Shown: positions 19,641 through 27,837 of the stretch, piece by piece | Position numbering within the stretch: the stretch's first letter is position 1 | Layout of the letters: the number at the start of each line of letters is the position of its first letter | Source: CALMEC01 sp031366605 | GTDB taxonomy: Bacteria; Actinomycetota; Thermoleophilia; Miltoncostaeales; Miltoncostaeaceae | Length of the DNA stretch: 64,000 bases | Reading direction: 5' to 3' | Assembly (NCBI GenBank): GCA_031366605.1 | Contig: JANLOO010000016.1 | Span: 35,568 to 99,567 of the forward strand | Made by a program: the position numbers and the translations under genes | The notes under the pieces: generated by a model | Database searches by the model: none | What the model was told of the DNA's origin: nothing | Seen by the model: only the letters and a program-made list of their open reading frames with translations

Positions 19641-22028
19641 ATGAAGATTGGTGTGCGTGTCCCCCAGTACGGCTCAACATGGCCCCAGGTGCGCGAGGCC
19701 GCGCTTCACATCGAGCACCTCGGCTTTGACGGGGTGTGGATCAACGACCATCTCCAATCACCGGGACGCCTCAAGACGGAACCGACGTTTGATGCGCTGA
19801 CAACGCTTTCGGCACTGGCCCCGCTCACCAGTCGCGTGCGACTCGGTATCGCCGTGATGTCGGCCAGCTATCGGCCGCCGACGCTGGCCGCCAAGATGAC
19901 AACCGTGCTCGACGTCATCGCGGACGGGCGCCTGGTGATCGGGCTCGGCACCGGTTCGGACCGTGCCGAGCACAATGCCTACGGCTACCCGTTCGGCACC
20001 CCCGCAGAACGAACCGCCGGCCTCACGCGGACGCTCGACGTGATGCAGTCGATGCAGACGGCAGCCGACGAAACCCGCCCGAACCAGCCGGCGTCCCGAC
20101 CACCGATCTGGCTCGCAGCCCACAAACCGCGACTGCTCCGACTGGCCGGAGAGCGGGCTGACGGGGTGATCGCGGCGTGGATCCCGCCCCAGGAGTTCGC
20201 CCAACGACGTGCCATCGCCGAGGAAGCGCGTCTCGCCGCCACCCGAGATCCACTCGCCTTCTGCCTCTACACGTTTGCGTTCGCATATCCGTCGGAGCGC
20301 GAAGCCCTGGCGTGGCTGGCACCCGAAGCCACGGCGCTGGGGACGACGTCGTCGGGGCTGCTTCGGTGGCTTCGCACGACTGGCATCGTCGGGACCACGG
20401 ACGAGGTGCGCGACCAACTCGACGCATACGGCCCCGCCGGAGCCACAGACGTGGTTTTGGCCATACCGTCGCGCGTCCCGCTCGAGGCAATCGACGCGCT
20501 CGCAGCTTCCGCGTTGACGCGCGGTCCGGCATCTGCCTGCCCATCTGTCGCAACAGGCGGGCACCCCACGGACAACCTCGTCGATCTGTTGGTCGAACAA
20601 CATCGGCGGGCTGGCCGTGGCGGCGATCTGGCCGTAATCGACGATGCCGGTCAGTGGACGTTCGACGAACTTGCCGCAGCAGCAGGCCGCGCAGCAGGCC
20701 GGCTCCACGCGGCAGGCGTTCGCCGCGGGGACCGCGTCGCCGTGATCCTGCCGGAGGGACGCGCCTGGTGCACGGCCTTTCTCGGCGCGGCGTGGCTGGG
20801 CGCGGTCGCGGCCCCACTCGAACCCGGTGGCCGACACACCCCGACCGCCTTGGAGGACCTCGGACCCGCGCTCGTCATCTGCGGACCGGACGAACCGCTC
20901 CCACCCGGCACCTGCCGTGTCGATCCGAGTGATCTGGAGCACGGGCCCCCGCTCCCCGTGGCGTCCGTCCATCCAGAAGATCTGGCCTACATGATCTTCT
21001 CGTCCGGCTCGACTGGCAGGCCCAAGGGCGCGATGCATGCGCACCGCGACCTGCGCACGAGCGTTGACGGCTACGCCACCGAGATCCTCGCGCTCCGCCC
21101 GGGCGACCGGTGCCACTCGGTTGCGCGCCTGTTCGCCTCACTTGGATTTGGCAACGGATTCTTCCGGCCCCTCGGGTGCGGGGCCACATGCGTCTACTCG
21201 GCCGTGCGACCAACCGTCCGCAGCGTGCTGAGCACCGTGGAACGCCACGGTGTGACGGTGCTCTCGGCCGTGCCCACGTTCTGGGCGCAGCTCGCGACGT
21301 TCTTGCACCGACATCCGGAACCGAGCGCGCTGACCGGCGTCCGGCTGGCCGTATCGTCCGGAGATGCGTTGCCCGCCAACGTGGGCCGGCGGATCCGTGA
21401 CGTCACCGGGGTCGAGCTGATCGAAGGACTCGGGTGCTCGGAGTGCTCGAACATCGTGATCTCGACACGCCCCGGCGAGCCGATTCCGGGGGCTCTTGGC
21501 CGGATCGTCGCGGGTGTCGAGATTCGCCTCGCAGACGACGACGGCCAACCCGTTGCCGAGGGAACGCCCGGAAGACTGTGGATCAAGAGCCCCTCGAACA
21601 CCTCGGGTTACTGGCGCCGCGCCGACGAAACCCGTGAGCTTGTCTATGGCCCGTGGGTGCGCATGGGCGACGTGTTGCGCGAAGACGCAGGTGTCTATCG
21701 CCACCTCGGCCGCGCTGACGACCTGTTCAAGGTCGACGCGAGATGGGTGAGCCCAATCGAGGTCGAAGCCGCGCTGCACGAACACCCAGCCGTGGCGCAG
21801 GCCGCCGTTGTGGGATGTCCCGACGCCGACGGGTTGATCCGCGCTGCGGCGTACGTGGTCTTGCACGATTCCGGCGCCGGCGACGTGACGGGTCTCGCCG
21901 ACGAGCTTCGCCGCCACGTCGCACACATGCTCGCGCCCCACATGGCGCCCGCCACCATCATCGTCCTGGAAGAACTCCCACGCGGTGCCACTGGCAAGAT
22001 CGACCGCAAAGCGCTTCGCGACCTCTGA
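19641..22028 (+). CDS. Fusion: LLM (F420-type) oxidoreductase + AMP-forming acyl/aryl-CoA ligase
   Basis: A single 795-residue frame joins two enzymes. Residues 1-290 are a luciferase-like monooxygenase of the F420-dependent class (MKIGVRVPQYG start, GFDGVWINDHL, LDVIADGRLVIGLGTGSD). Residues 305-795 are an ANL-superfamily ligase with the P-loop FSSGSTGRPKG at 453-463, the hinge region GRADDLFKVDARWVSPIEV, and the catalytic lysine K786 in GATGKIDRK. The ligase half resembles benzoate/cyclohexanecarboxylate-CoA ligases. No stop or frameshift is seen at the join (about 290-310, Ala/Gly/Pro-rich). It would both redox-modify and activate a carboxylic acid; substrate unknown. Confidence 0.85.
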   Translation: MKIGVRVPQYGSTWPQVREAALHIEHLGFDGVWINDHLQSPGRLKTEPTFDALTTLSALAPLTSRVRLGIAVMSASYRPPTLAAKMTTVLDVIADGRLVIGLGTGSDRAEHNAYGYPFGTPAERTAGLTRTLDVMQSMQTAADETRPNQPASRPPIWLAAHKPRLLRLAGERADGVIAAWIPPQEFAQRRAIAEEARLAATRDPLAFCLYTFAFAYPSEREALAWLAPEATALGTTSSGLLRWLRTTGIVGTTDEVRDQLDAYGPAGATDVVLAIPSRVPLEAIDALAASALTRGPASACPSVATGGHPTDNLVDLLVEQHRRAGRGGDLAVIDDAGQWTFDELAAAAGRAAGRLHAAGVRRGDRVAVILPEGRAWCTAFLGAAWLGAVAAPLEPGGRHTPTALEDLGPALVICGPDEPLPPGTCRVDPSDLEHGPPLPVASVHPEDLAYMIFSSGSTGRPKGAMHAHRDLRTSVDGYATEILALRPGDRCHSVARLFASLGFGNGFFRPLGCGATCVYSAVRPTVRSVLSTVERHGVTVLSAVPTFWAQLATFLHRHPEPSALTGVRLAVSSGDALPANVGRRIRDVTGVELIEGLGCSECSNIVISTRPGEPIPGALGRIVAGVEIRLADDDGQPVAEGTPGRLWIKSPSNTSGYWRRADETRELVYGPWVRMGDVLREDAGVYRHLGRADDLFKVDARWVSPIEVEAALHEHPAVAQAAVVGCPDADGLIRAAAYVVLHDSGAGDVTGLADELRRHVAHMLAPHMAPATIIVLEELPRGATGKIDRKALRDL

Positions 22029-22046
22029 TCGCCGAATCGACCCGCA

Positions 22047-22295
22047 TCAGCGCCCGGCGCCATGAAGGAACGTGATATCCCCACGGTCGGGGTGGTCGAT
22101 CACGATGCGCCGCGCCTCTATCCGTCGCGCCCAAGCCTCGTCCAGGATCGGCCACCGCGCCAGCACCGCCGCGTGTCGCATGTACCAGAGCCCCTCGGGG
22201 CGAGCGGAGTTACGGGTCTCCCAGGTGGCTGGGGCGGGGGCGGGATCGCTCACTCCCGTGACCTTGCCCGCGAATCGGACGACCCACAAGGCCAA
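22047..22295 (-). CDS. Possible small hypothetical protein
   Basis: Eighty-two codons in the 420-base gap between the ligase fusion and the response regulator. The sequence (LWVVRFAGKVTGV, then ARPEGLWYMRHAAVLARWP and RRIVIDHPDRGDITFLHGAG) has protein-like alternation and ends before the neighbouring stop, but no ribosome site is seen and I do not recognise a family. It could be a remnant. The rest of 22296-22450 holds nothing I can name. Confidence 0.25.
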   Translation of the reverse strand: MALWVVRFAGKVTGVSDPAPAPATWETRNSARPEGLWYMRHAAVLARWPILDEAWARRIEARRIVIDHPDRGDITFLHGAGR

Positions 22296-22450
22296 CTGGC
22301 CGTCGCACCACGGTCAAATCGTCGTTTGCACACGTCGGGCTCCACGACGGCGACGGTCGCGAAACCCTTTGGTTCTGGTCACTTCCGGCCGATAACGCAG
22401 CAGACGCCGGACGCGGCGTCCGTGTAGCCCTCCCCTCACACTGGAGATTC

Positions 22451-23476
22451 ATGGCGACGATCCTCGTCGCAGACGACGACCAGCTGTTCCGCGCCATCAT
22501 CCGCGACGAACTCGAGCAGGCCGATCACACGGTCCACGAGGCCGGTGACGGCATGGCGGCATTGGACCTCGCGCTCGAGGAGCGCCCCGAGGTGCTACTG
22601 CTCGACGTCATGATGCCGCTGGCCCGCGGACTGGAGGTCGTCCGACGCGTGCGCCAGCAGGAGGACTGGCACCCGGCGATCGTGATGATCAGCGCACGTA
22701 CCCGCGTGACCGACCGCCTCAACGCGCTCGAGGCCGGCGCCGACGCATACGTCGAGAAGCCGGTGGCACCGGATGATCTGCTTGCGACGATCGAGCGACT
22801 GCTGACGGAGGTCGAACCGACGCGCTACGTCGACATCCTCGGCCCGATCTGGGCGACGCTCGCGATCGAACGGCTCGCCGACGACGCAATCACCCGACGC
22901 AGCAGCGCACCCGAGCGCGAAGCCCAGGTCCAAGAGCTCTTCACCGACCTCGTGGGCGCCAGCGTCGGCCGCATGCCTGAACCCGCTCCCACAACCGGTC
23001 CTGCAGCGGCCGCAATGCGCCTGCTCTGGGAAGACGCCATCCGTGCATTGCTCCGCGACTCGACCGAGCCGGTGACGGTTGTGACCAAGGTGACCCCCCC
23101 CGACGCGCTCGCGGCTGTGGAGCGCGCAATCGGCGACGAGACGCTCGTGCGCCACCGATCGCAGTTTGGACCGGCCGCCGTACTGCCGGGCTTCTGGCAC
23201 ACGGTGCTGACCGACACGTTCGCGACCCGCGTACCCAACGAGCCTCGACGACCACGCGCCGTCGCACCTTTGCCTGGCGACTGGAACAACCGGCTGCGAC
23301 AGGTGCTGGGCCACCAGCTCGTGCCTGATGCGATCGTCTCGCGGTGGAGCAAGGTTCTGGGCGGTGTGTTCGCACCATCCGATCACGCCATACCCACGGT
23401 GCCGACGATCGACCCGCTCGGCCCGGCGTGGCTCGCGGCCGCAGCGCGCGCCGCACATTCGGAGCAGCTGCGATGA
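22451..23476 (+). CDS. Response regulator with non-DNA-binding C-terminal region
   Basis: A 341-residue protein. Residues 1-120 are a receiver domain with phospho-acceptor D52 (LLLDVMMP), acidic pocket D8-D10, S81 and K103 (VEKPVAP). Residues about 125-341 match no DNA-binding domain I know; the region has a helical stretch and the conserved-looking FGPAAVLPGFWHTVLTD. Its stop overlaps the next start (ATGA at 23473-23476), so it is coupled to the HEAT-repeat and glycosyltransferase genes and probably controls them by protein contact rather than transcription. No sensor kinase is adjacent. Confidence 0.8.
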   Translation: MATILVADDDQLFRAIIRDELEQADHTVHEAGDGMAALDLALEERPEVLLLDVMMPLARGLEVVRRVRQQEDWHPAIVMISARTRVTDRLNALEAGADAYVEKPVAPDDLLATIERLLTEVEPTRYVDILGPIWATLAIERLADDAITRRSSAPEREAQVQELFTDLVGASVGRMPEPAPTTGPAAAAMRLLWEDAIRALLRDSTEPVTVVTKVTPPDALAAVERAIGDETLVRHRSQFGPAAVLPGFWHTVLTDTFATRVPNEPRRPRAVAPLPGDWNNRLRQVLGHQLVPDAIVSRWSKVLGGVFAPSDHAIPTVPTIDPLGPAWLAAAARAAHSEQLR

Positions 23477-24678
23477 ACGCGAACCTCGGCGTGTACATCG
23501 TGCTCTACGGCTTCTCGCTGATCCTGATCGCCTGCATCATCATGATCGTCTCCTGGAAGCTGCGTCGCCAGTTCACCGAACACCGCGACCGACCGGTGCG
23601 TGCAGCGCTGGCCGCGCTGCCGTCGTCGGTCGTGTTGGACGCCGAACCGCCACCCGCACCGCGCTCCGGGAGGCGACGGCGGGTCGCACGGGACATGGTG
23701 ATCGAGGCCACATTTGCGCTGGCTGGGCAGCGGCGCGACCGGGCCGTGCAGTGGCTCGAGAACAACGGATTCGTCGCCGAAGCCAGTCGCATCCTGCTGC
23801 GGCCGACCAACCGTTCGTGGCGGCGCGCCGAGGCCGCAGCGCTCCTGGGTCGGATGGGAAGCCGCCGGGCAGCTCAGGCGTTGGCCTATGGCCTGAGCGA
23901 TGGGCGATACCGCGTGCGCGACGCATGCGCCACAGCCCTGGGACACGTCGCCACCGAACGTGAGGTGCCGGCGCTTGTGGAGGCGGTCGAACGACGACGG
24001 GTGCCGCGGGGAGTCCTGTCAGGCGCGTTGCTGCACCTGGACGTCGATGCCGACCCGGCGCTCATCGACTGTCTGCGGCATCACGATGAGACGGTCCGCG
24101 AACTGGTCGCCAAAGTGCTCGGCATGCGTCGCTCGGCCATGGCCGTCCCCGCGCTGATGACGACCCTCGATGACACCAGCGCCCCCGTGCGGCGCGAAGC
24201 GCTCCTTGCCATCGCCGAGATCGCAGCCAATACGGACGCGCCCGTAAATGTCGCTCCTGAGCGGCTGATCCACCTGTCTGTGGATGACGAGTCCATTGTG
24301 CGCGCTGCCGCTGCCACAGGCCTCGGGCAGATCCTGGGTGACGGCGCGGCCCGTGTCCTGACGAGCATGACCCGCGATCCCGAGTACTGGGTCAGCTACC
24401 GCGCAGCCGAATCATTGTGCCGGCTTCCCTCGGGCGGTGAGTTCGGCTGGCGCATCCTGTGCGACCACGACGACACGCCCGGCGCACGCCGTGCCAAGTC
24501 AGCCTGCCTTGAGTGGCTGGAGCGTACGGGTGGGATCGAGCAACGCATGGCGGACGCACTCGACGGCGGTGACGAGGATCAGCTGATCGCGACCCTGCAG
24601 GTGCTCGAAAACGTCGGCTCCCGCGCGTGGGGCGAGCTGCTCGGGCCCGCCGCGCCGCCGGTGGAGGTCGCCGCATGA
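23473..24678 (+). CDS. Membrane-anchored HEAT-repeat protein
   Basis: A 401-residue protein with one N-terminal membrane helix (about 7-27, VYIVLYGFSLILIACIIMIV) and then a cytoplasmic superhelix of HEAT/PBS-lyase-type repeats (for example AEAAALLGRMGSRRAAQALA, RDACATALGHV, REALLAIAEIA, RAAAATGLGQIL). It likely scaffolds the receiver protein encoded before it and the membrane glycosyltransferase encoded after it, since both junctions are four-base ATGA overlaps. No catalytic motif is seen. Confidence 0.8.
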   Translation: MNANLGVYIVLYGFSLILIACIIMIVSWKLRRQFTEHRDRPVRAALAALPSSVVLDAEPPPAPRSGRRRRVARDMVIEATFALAGQRRDRAVQWLENNGFVAEASRILLRPTNRSWRRAEAAALLGRMGSRRAAQALAYGLSDGRYRVRDACATALGHVATEREVPALVEAVERRRVPRGVLSGALLHLDVDADPALIDCLRHHDETVRELVAKVLGMRRSAMAVPALMTTLDDTSAPVRREALLAIAEIAANTDAPVNVAPERLIHLSVDDESIVRAAAATGLGQILGDGAARVLTSMTRDPEYWVSYRAAESLCRLPSGGEFGWRILCDHDDTPGARRAKSACLEWLERTGGIEQRMADALDGGDEDQLIATLQVLENVGSRAWGELLGPAAPPVEVAA

Positions 24679-26213
24679 GCTGGTTGATCATCGTCATCTT
24701 GGTGCTTGCGGGAATCGTGGCGTTCTACTTCGCAATGCTCGCGATCGCATCGCTGGCGCTGACCGCGATCGCCGCGCGCGAGGTCTACGACCACGCCCTC
24801 AACCGCAAGGCCGACATCGGCGAGGACATGTTCACGTTCCCGCTGACCCCGCCGGTCTCGGTGCTTCTGCCCGCCTACAACGAGTCGGCGGCCATCGTGG
24901 AGTCGGTCGCGTCGCTGCTGGGCCTGCGTTATCCGGAGTTCGAGGTCATCGTCGTCAACGACGGCTCCAAGGACGACACGCTGCAACAGGTCGTCGAGGC
25001 CTACGGCCTGGAGCCACTGGACCGCGACTCGCCCAACACCATCGAGACCCAGGCGATCCGCGGTATCTACCAGTCGCGCGCGTATCCCGAGCTGATCGTC
25101 ATCGACAAGGAGAACGGCGGCAAAGCCGACTCCCTCAATGCCGGCATCAACGCGTCGCGCTACCCATTGGTGTGCGGAATCGACGCCGACTCGATCCTTG
25201 AACCCGATGCCCTGCTGCGTGCGATCGAGCCGTTCGTATTGCGCCCGGATCTGGTCATCGCGACCGGCGGCATCGTGCGCATCGCCAACGGGTCGTCGTT
25301 TTCGCGCGGCACGCTGACCGAGGCGGGCATCTCCCAGAAACACATCCCCGGCTTCCAGATCGTCGAGTACATGCGCGGGTTCCTGGTCGGCCGCTGTAGC
25401 TGGAGCCGACTCAATGCGCTGCTGATCGTGTCGGGGGCGTTCGGGATCTTCCGCAAGGACATCGTCGTCGAGGTCGGCGGCTACGCACACACCATCGGCG
25501 AAGACGCCGAACTGGTGGTGCGGATGCAGCGTGTGATGATCGAGCAGGACCGCCCCTACCGCGTGGAGTTCGTGCCCGACGCGGTGTGCTGGACTGAGGC
25601 GCCGGAGAGCCTCAGCGTGTTGCGCCGTCAGCGCACCCGCTGGCAGCGTGGTCTGTACGACACGCTCTCGCGCCACCGCACGATGCTGTTCAACCCGCGC
25701 TACGGGACCCTGGGCACGCTCGCGTTGCCGTACTTCCTGCTGTTCGAGTTGCTGGGCCCGGCGATGGAGGGGATCGCCGCCCTGCTCACGCTCGCGATGT
25801 GGGCCGGCGGGTTGCTCAACACCGGCCTCGCGCCGTTCATGTTGCTGATCATGGTCGGCCTGGGGCTCGTCTTGTCGATCTCGTCGCTGGTGATGGAGGA
25901 GCTCGTCTTTCACCGCTACCCCAAGTGGAAGCACGTCCTGCGCATCGGATACCTCTCGGTGGTCGAGACGCTCGGGTACCGACAGCTCAACTCGTGGTGG
26001 CGCATCACCGGCCTGTGGGAGGCCATGCGCAAGAAGCAGGGGTGGGGCGCGATGACGCGCACCGGATCGACCGCGGGCGAGCGTCAGAGTTTCGGCGGCG
26101 GCCGATACTGGTCACTGCGCGGCGAGATCGAGGAGCGCATGGCCGCGAACCGCGAACTGGCAGGGCAAGACGACACAGGCGCCGTGCCCGAAGCCGTCGG
26201 AGCCGCTCGGTGA
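24675..26213 (+). CDS. Membrane glycosyltransferase family 2 (polysaccharide synthase type)
   Basis: A 512-residue processive-type GT2. One N-terminal helix (about 2-34) is followed by the catalytic domain with PPVSVLLPAYNESAAI, VIVVNDGSKDDT, NGGKADSLNAGIN, GIDADSILEPDA (DxD) and GEDAELVVRM, and by QRTRWQRG, the QxxRW motif of cellulose/PNAG/hyaluronan synthases. About four helices follow (360-445). It should build and perhaps export an extracellular polysaccharide from a UDP-sugar. It is the last gene of a three-gene coupled operon, starting at ATG 24675. Confidence 0.87.
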   Translation: MSWLIIVILVLAGIVAFYFAMLAIASLALTAIAAREVYDHALNRKADIGEDMFTFPLTPPVSVLLPAYNESAAIVESVASLLGLRYPEFEVIVVNDGSKDDTLQQVVEAYGLEPLDRDSPNTIETQAIRGIYQSRAYPELIVIDKENGGKADSLNAGINASRYPLVCGIDADSILEPDALLRAIEPFVLRPDLVIATGGIVRIANGSSFSRGTLTEAGISQKHIPGFQIVEYMRGFLVGRCSWSRLNALLIVSGAFGIFRKDIVVEVGGYAHTIGEDAELVVRMQRVMIEQDRPYRVEFVPDAVCWTEAPESLSVLRRQRTRWQRGLYDTLSRHRTMLFNPRYGTLGTLALPYFLLFELLGPAMEGIAALLTLAMWAGGLLNTGLAPFMLLIMVGLGLVLSISSLVMEELVFHRYPKWKHVLRIGYLSVVETLGYRQLNSWWRITGLWEAMRKKQGWGAMTRTGSTAGERQSFGGGRYWSLRGEIEERMAANRELAGQDDTGAVPEAVGAAR

Positions 26214-26238
26214 CACCCTGCACCGCCGGGCGCAATCG

Positions 26239-26463
26239 ATGTGGGGGGACGCCGCTCGCCACCGCGCGTCGGTGTTCTGGCGCGAGCACGCTGCCGTCCC
26301 TGACGCAATGATCCTCACAGCCTGGCGAGCGCCCGGCTGCGAACAGGTCGTGACCGAGGATCCCAACCATCGGCACGTCCTGGACGGCATCACAATCATC
26401 AACCTGTTCGTCGAGACGGCCCCGCGGTCGGGGCGCAAGCGATTGGTAGTGTCGCCAAGGTGA
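26239..26463 (+). pseudogene. C-terminal remnant of a PIN-domain (VapC-like) toxin
   Basis: The translated segment REHAAVPDAMILTAWRAPGC, then EQVVTEDPNHRHVLDGITIIN, matches the end of PIN ribonucleases (the D-A-x-I helix and the TED acidic strand). The N-terminal half with the first catalytic aspartate is missing and no antitoxin gene is adjacent. The frame runs into the start of the BtuF-like gene. Confidence 0.5.
26447..26452 (+). promoter_or_regulatory. -10-like box for leaderless BtuF-like gene
   Basis: TAGTGT seven bases before GTG 26460, inside the PIN remnant. Confidence 0.35.
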
Positions 26464-27392
26464 AGATCGTGTCCCTCCTGCCGAGTGCGACCGAGATCAT
26501 CTGCGCACTCGGGCTTGGGGATGACCTGGTTGGTGTCACACACGAGTGCGACTACCCGGCGTTCGTGCGCAACCTGCCCAAGGCGACGACGACGCTCATT
26601 CCCCATGACGCATCCAGCGACCAGATCGACGCCCTCGTCCGGGGACAGTTGTCCACCGGGCACGCGCTCTACCACCTGGACGTCCCAACGCTCGAGGCAC
26701 TCGCCCCAGACCTGATCGTGACCCAGGCGCTGTGCGATGTCTGCGCCGTCGCGGCAGCCGAGGTCATCGACGCGGCGTGTCGGCTCCCCGGCAACCCACC
26801 CGTGGTCAACCTGGAACCCATGACCCTGGACCAGGTGTTCGACGCCGTCCTGGCCGTCGGAGCCGCGGCTGATCGCGAAGCGGTCGCGGCCGAGGTCGTG
26901 GCGGGGCTCCGCGCACGAGTCGACGCCGTGGCACGGCGGACCGCCACGATCCCGCTCGACCAGCGCCCGCGTGTCGCGTTCCTCGAATGGATCGACCCGC
27001 TCTTCAACGGTGGTCATTGGAATCCGGAACTGATCGAACTGGCCGGCGGAGTCGACGTCTTGGGTTCCCCCGCCGAGGCATCCCGGACACTCACGTGGCA
27101 CGACCTGGTCGATGCGCAACCCGATGTCGTGTTCGTCTCCTGCTGTGGGTACACCACCGAGCGGGCGCTGAACGACCTGCCGATCCTCCAAGCCAAGCCC
27201 GGCTGGGCCGACCTCCCGGCTGTTCAGTCGGGCCGGGTCTACGTCACCGACGGCAACGCCTACTTCAGCCGACCTGGCCCGCGACTCGTCGACAGCCTCG
27301 AGATCGCCGCGCACGCGCTGCATCCGACGCGACACCCCATGCCCATGCATCCGGCGACCCGGACGCCGAATCGCGCCCACACACCGATCTGA
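26460..27392 (+). CDS. BtuF-like cobalamin/corrinoid-binding protein, no signal peptide
   Basis: A 310-residue helical-backbone periplasmic-binding-fold protein. It opens MKIVSLLPSATEIICALGLG, keeps LVGVTHECDYP, PDLIVTQALCDVCAV, VVNLEPMTLD, FLEWIDPLFNGGHWNPELIELAGG and DVVFVSCCGY, all typical of the cytosolic cobalamin-binding group found without an ABC transporter. No signal peptide or lipobox precedes the domain, so it probably stays in the cytoplasm. No btuCD genes or riboswitch-like element are nearby. Its role may be corrinoid salvage or metal handling; this is unsure. Confidence 0.8.
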   Translation: MKIVSLLPSATEIICALGLGDDLVGVTHECDYPAFVRNLPKATTTLIPHDASSDQIDALVRGQLSTGHALYHLDVPTLEALAPDLIVTQALCDVCAVAAAEVIDAACRLPGNPPVVNLEPMTLDQVFDAVLAVGAAADREAVAAEVVAGLRARVDAVARRTATIPLDQRPRVAFLEWIDPLFNGGHWNPELIELAGGVDVLGSPAEASRTLTWHDLVDAQPDVVFVSCCGYTTERALNDLPILQAKPGWADLPAVQSGRVYVTDGNAYFSRPGPRLVDSLEIAAHALHPTRHPMPMHPATRTPNRAHTPI

Positions 27393-27837
27393 TGTGTTGA
27401 CCGCTGCGACTGCCGATGGCCCGACGATCGCTGCAATCGAACACCTGGCGGGGTGGCGGCTGCCGAGGGACGTGGCCTGACGGGATGCGCGGAACCACGC
27501 GGACCCTGCGCAGACGGTGCCGGAACCCTGGACACAACCCCACCCGTTGGACCCAGTCGCCGGGCTCCGGCACCGCCCTGCCTAACAGACGAGCACGCAC
27601 CTCCACTCGTTGATACACACGGTTCGGCGATCGCGACCCGACGCCTTTGAGATGAATGATCCCCGCCGGACGTTCGGCGGGATGTGGCGAGCGAAAAGCC
27701 CGCCGAACGCGGACGCGGTCATGCCGGTATGCATGAGCGAAGGTCGGGCCCGCGGAGGGGCGTACAGCTCCGATCCGACCGCTGCACACCGCAGCACTAC
27801 GGCGCACCGGTTGTGCCCGCACGGACCCCAATCCGCG
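27393..27837. other. 445-base gap between convergent genes
   Basis: No convincing gene. Open frames on both strands lack family-like sequence and ribosome sites. It contains a perfect 11-base inverted repeat (listed separately) that is also one copy of a 29-base element found again at 38753. Confidence 0.6.
27671..27709. repeat. Perfect inverted repeat; copy 1 of a 29-base element
   Basis: CGTTCGGCGGG (27671-27681) and its exact reverse complement (27699-27709) flank a 17-base loop. It could form a hairpin in transcripts from either side (BtuF-like gene or dxs). Bases 27672-27700 are 25/29 identical to 38753-38781. Confidence 0.7.

Noticed and set aside
19758..21116. 452-codon open frame on the minus strand
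   Set aside because: Antisense to the LLM-ligase fusion, low-complexity Arg/Gly-rich translation, no domain; a GC-rich shadow.
24579..25934. 451-codon open frame on the minus strand
   Set aside because: Antisense to the GT2 synthase; composition typical of a reverse-complement shadow.
27393..27837. Possible riboswitch (cobalamin or TPP) near the BtuF-like gene and dxs
   Set aside because: The region lies at the 3' ends of both genes, and no B12-box or TPP core sequence was seen.
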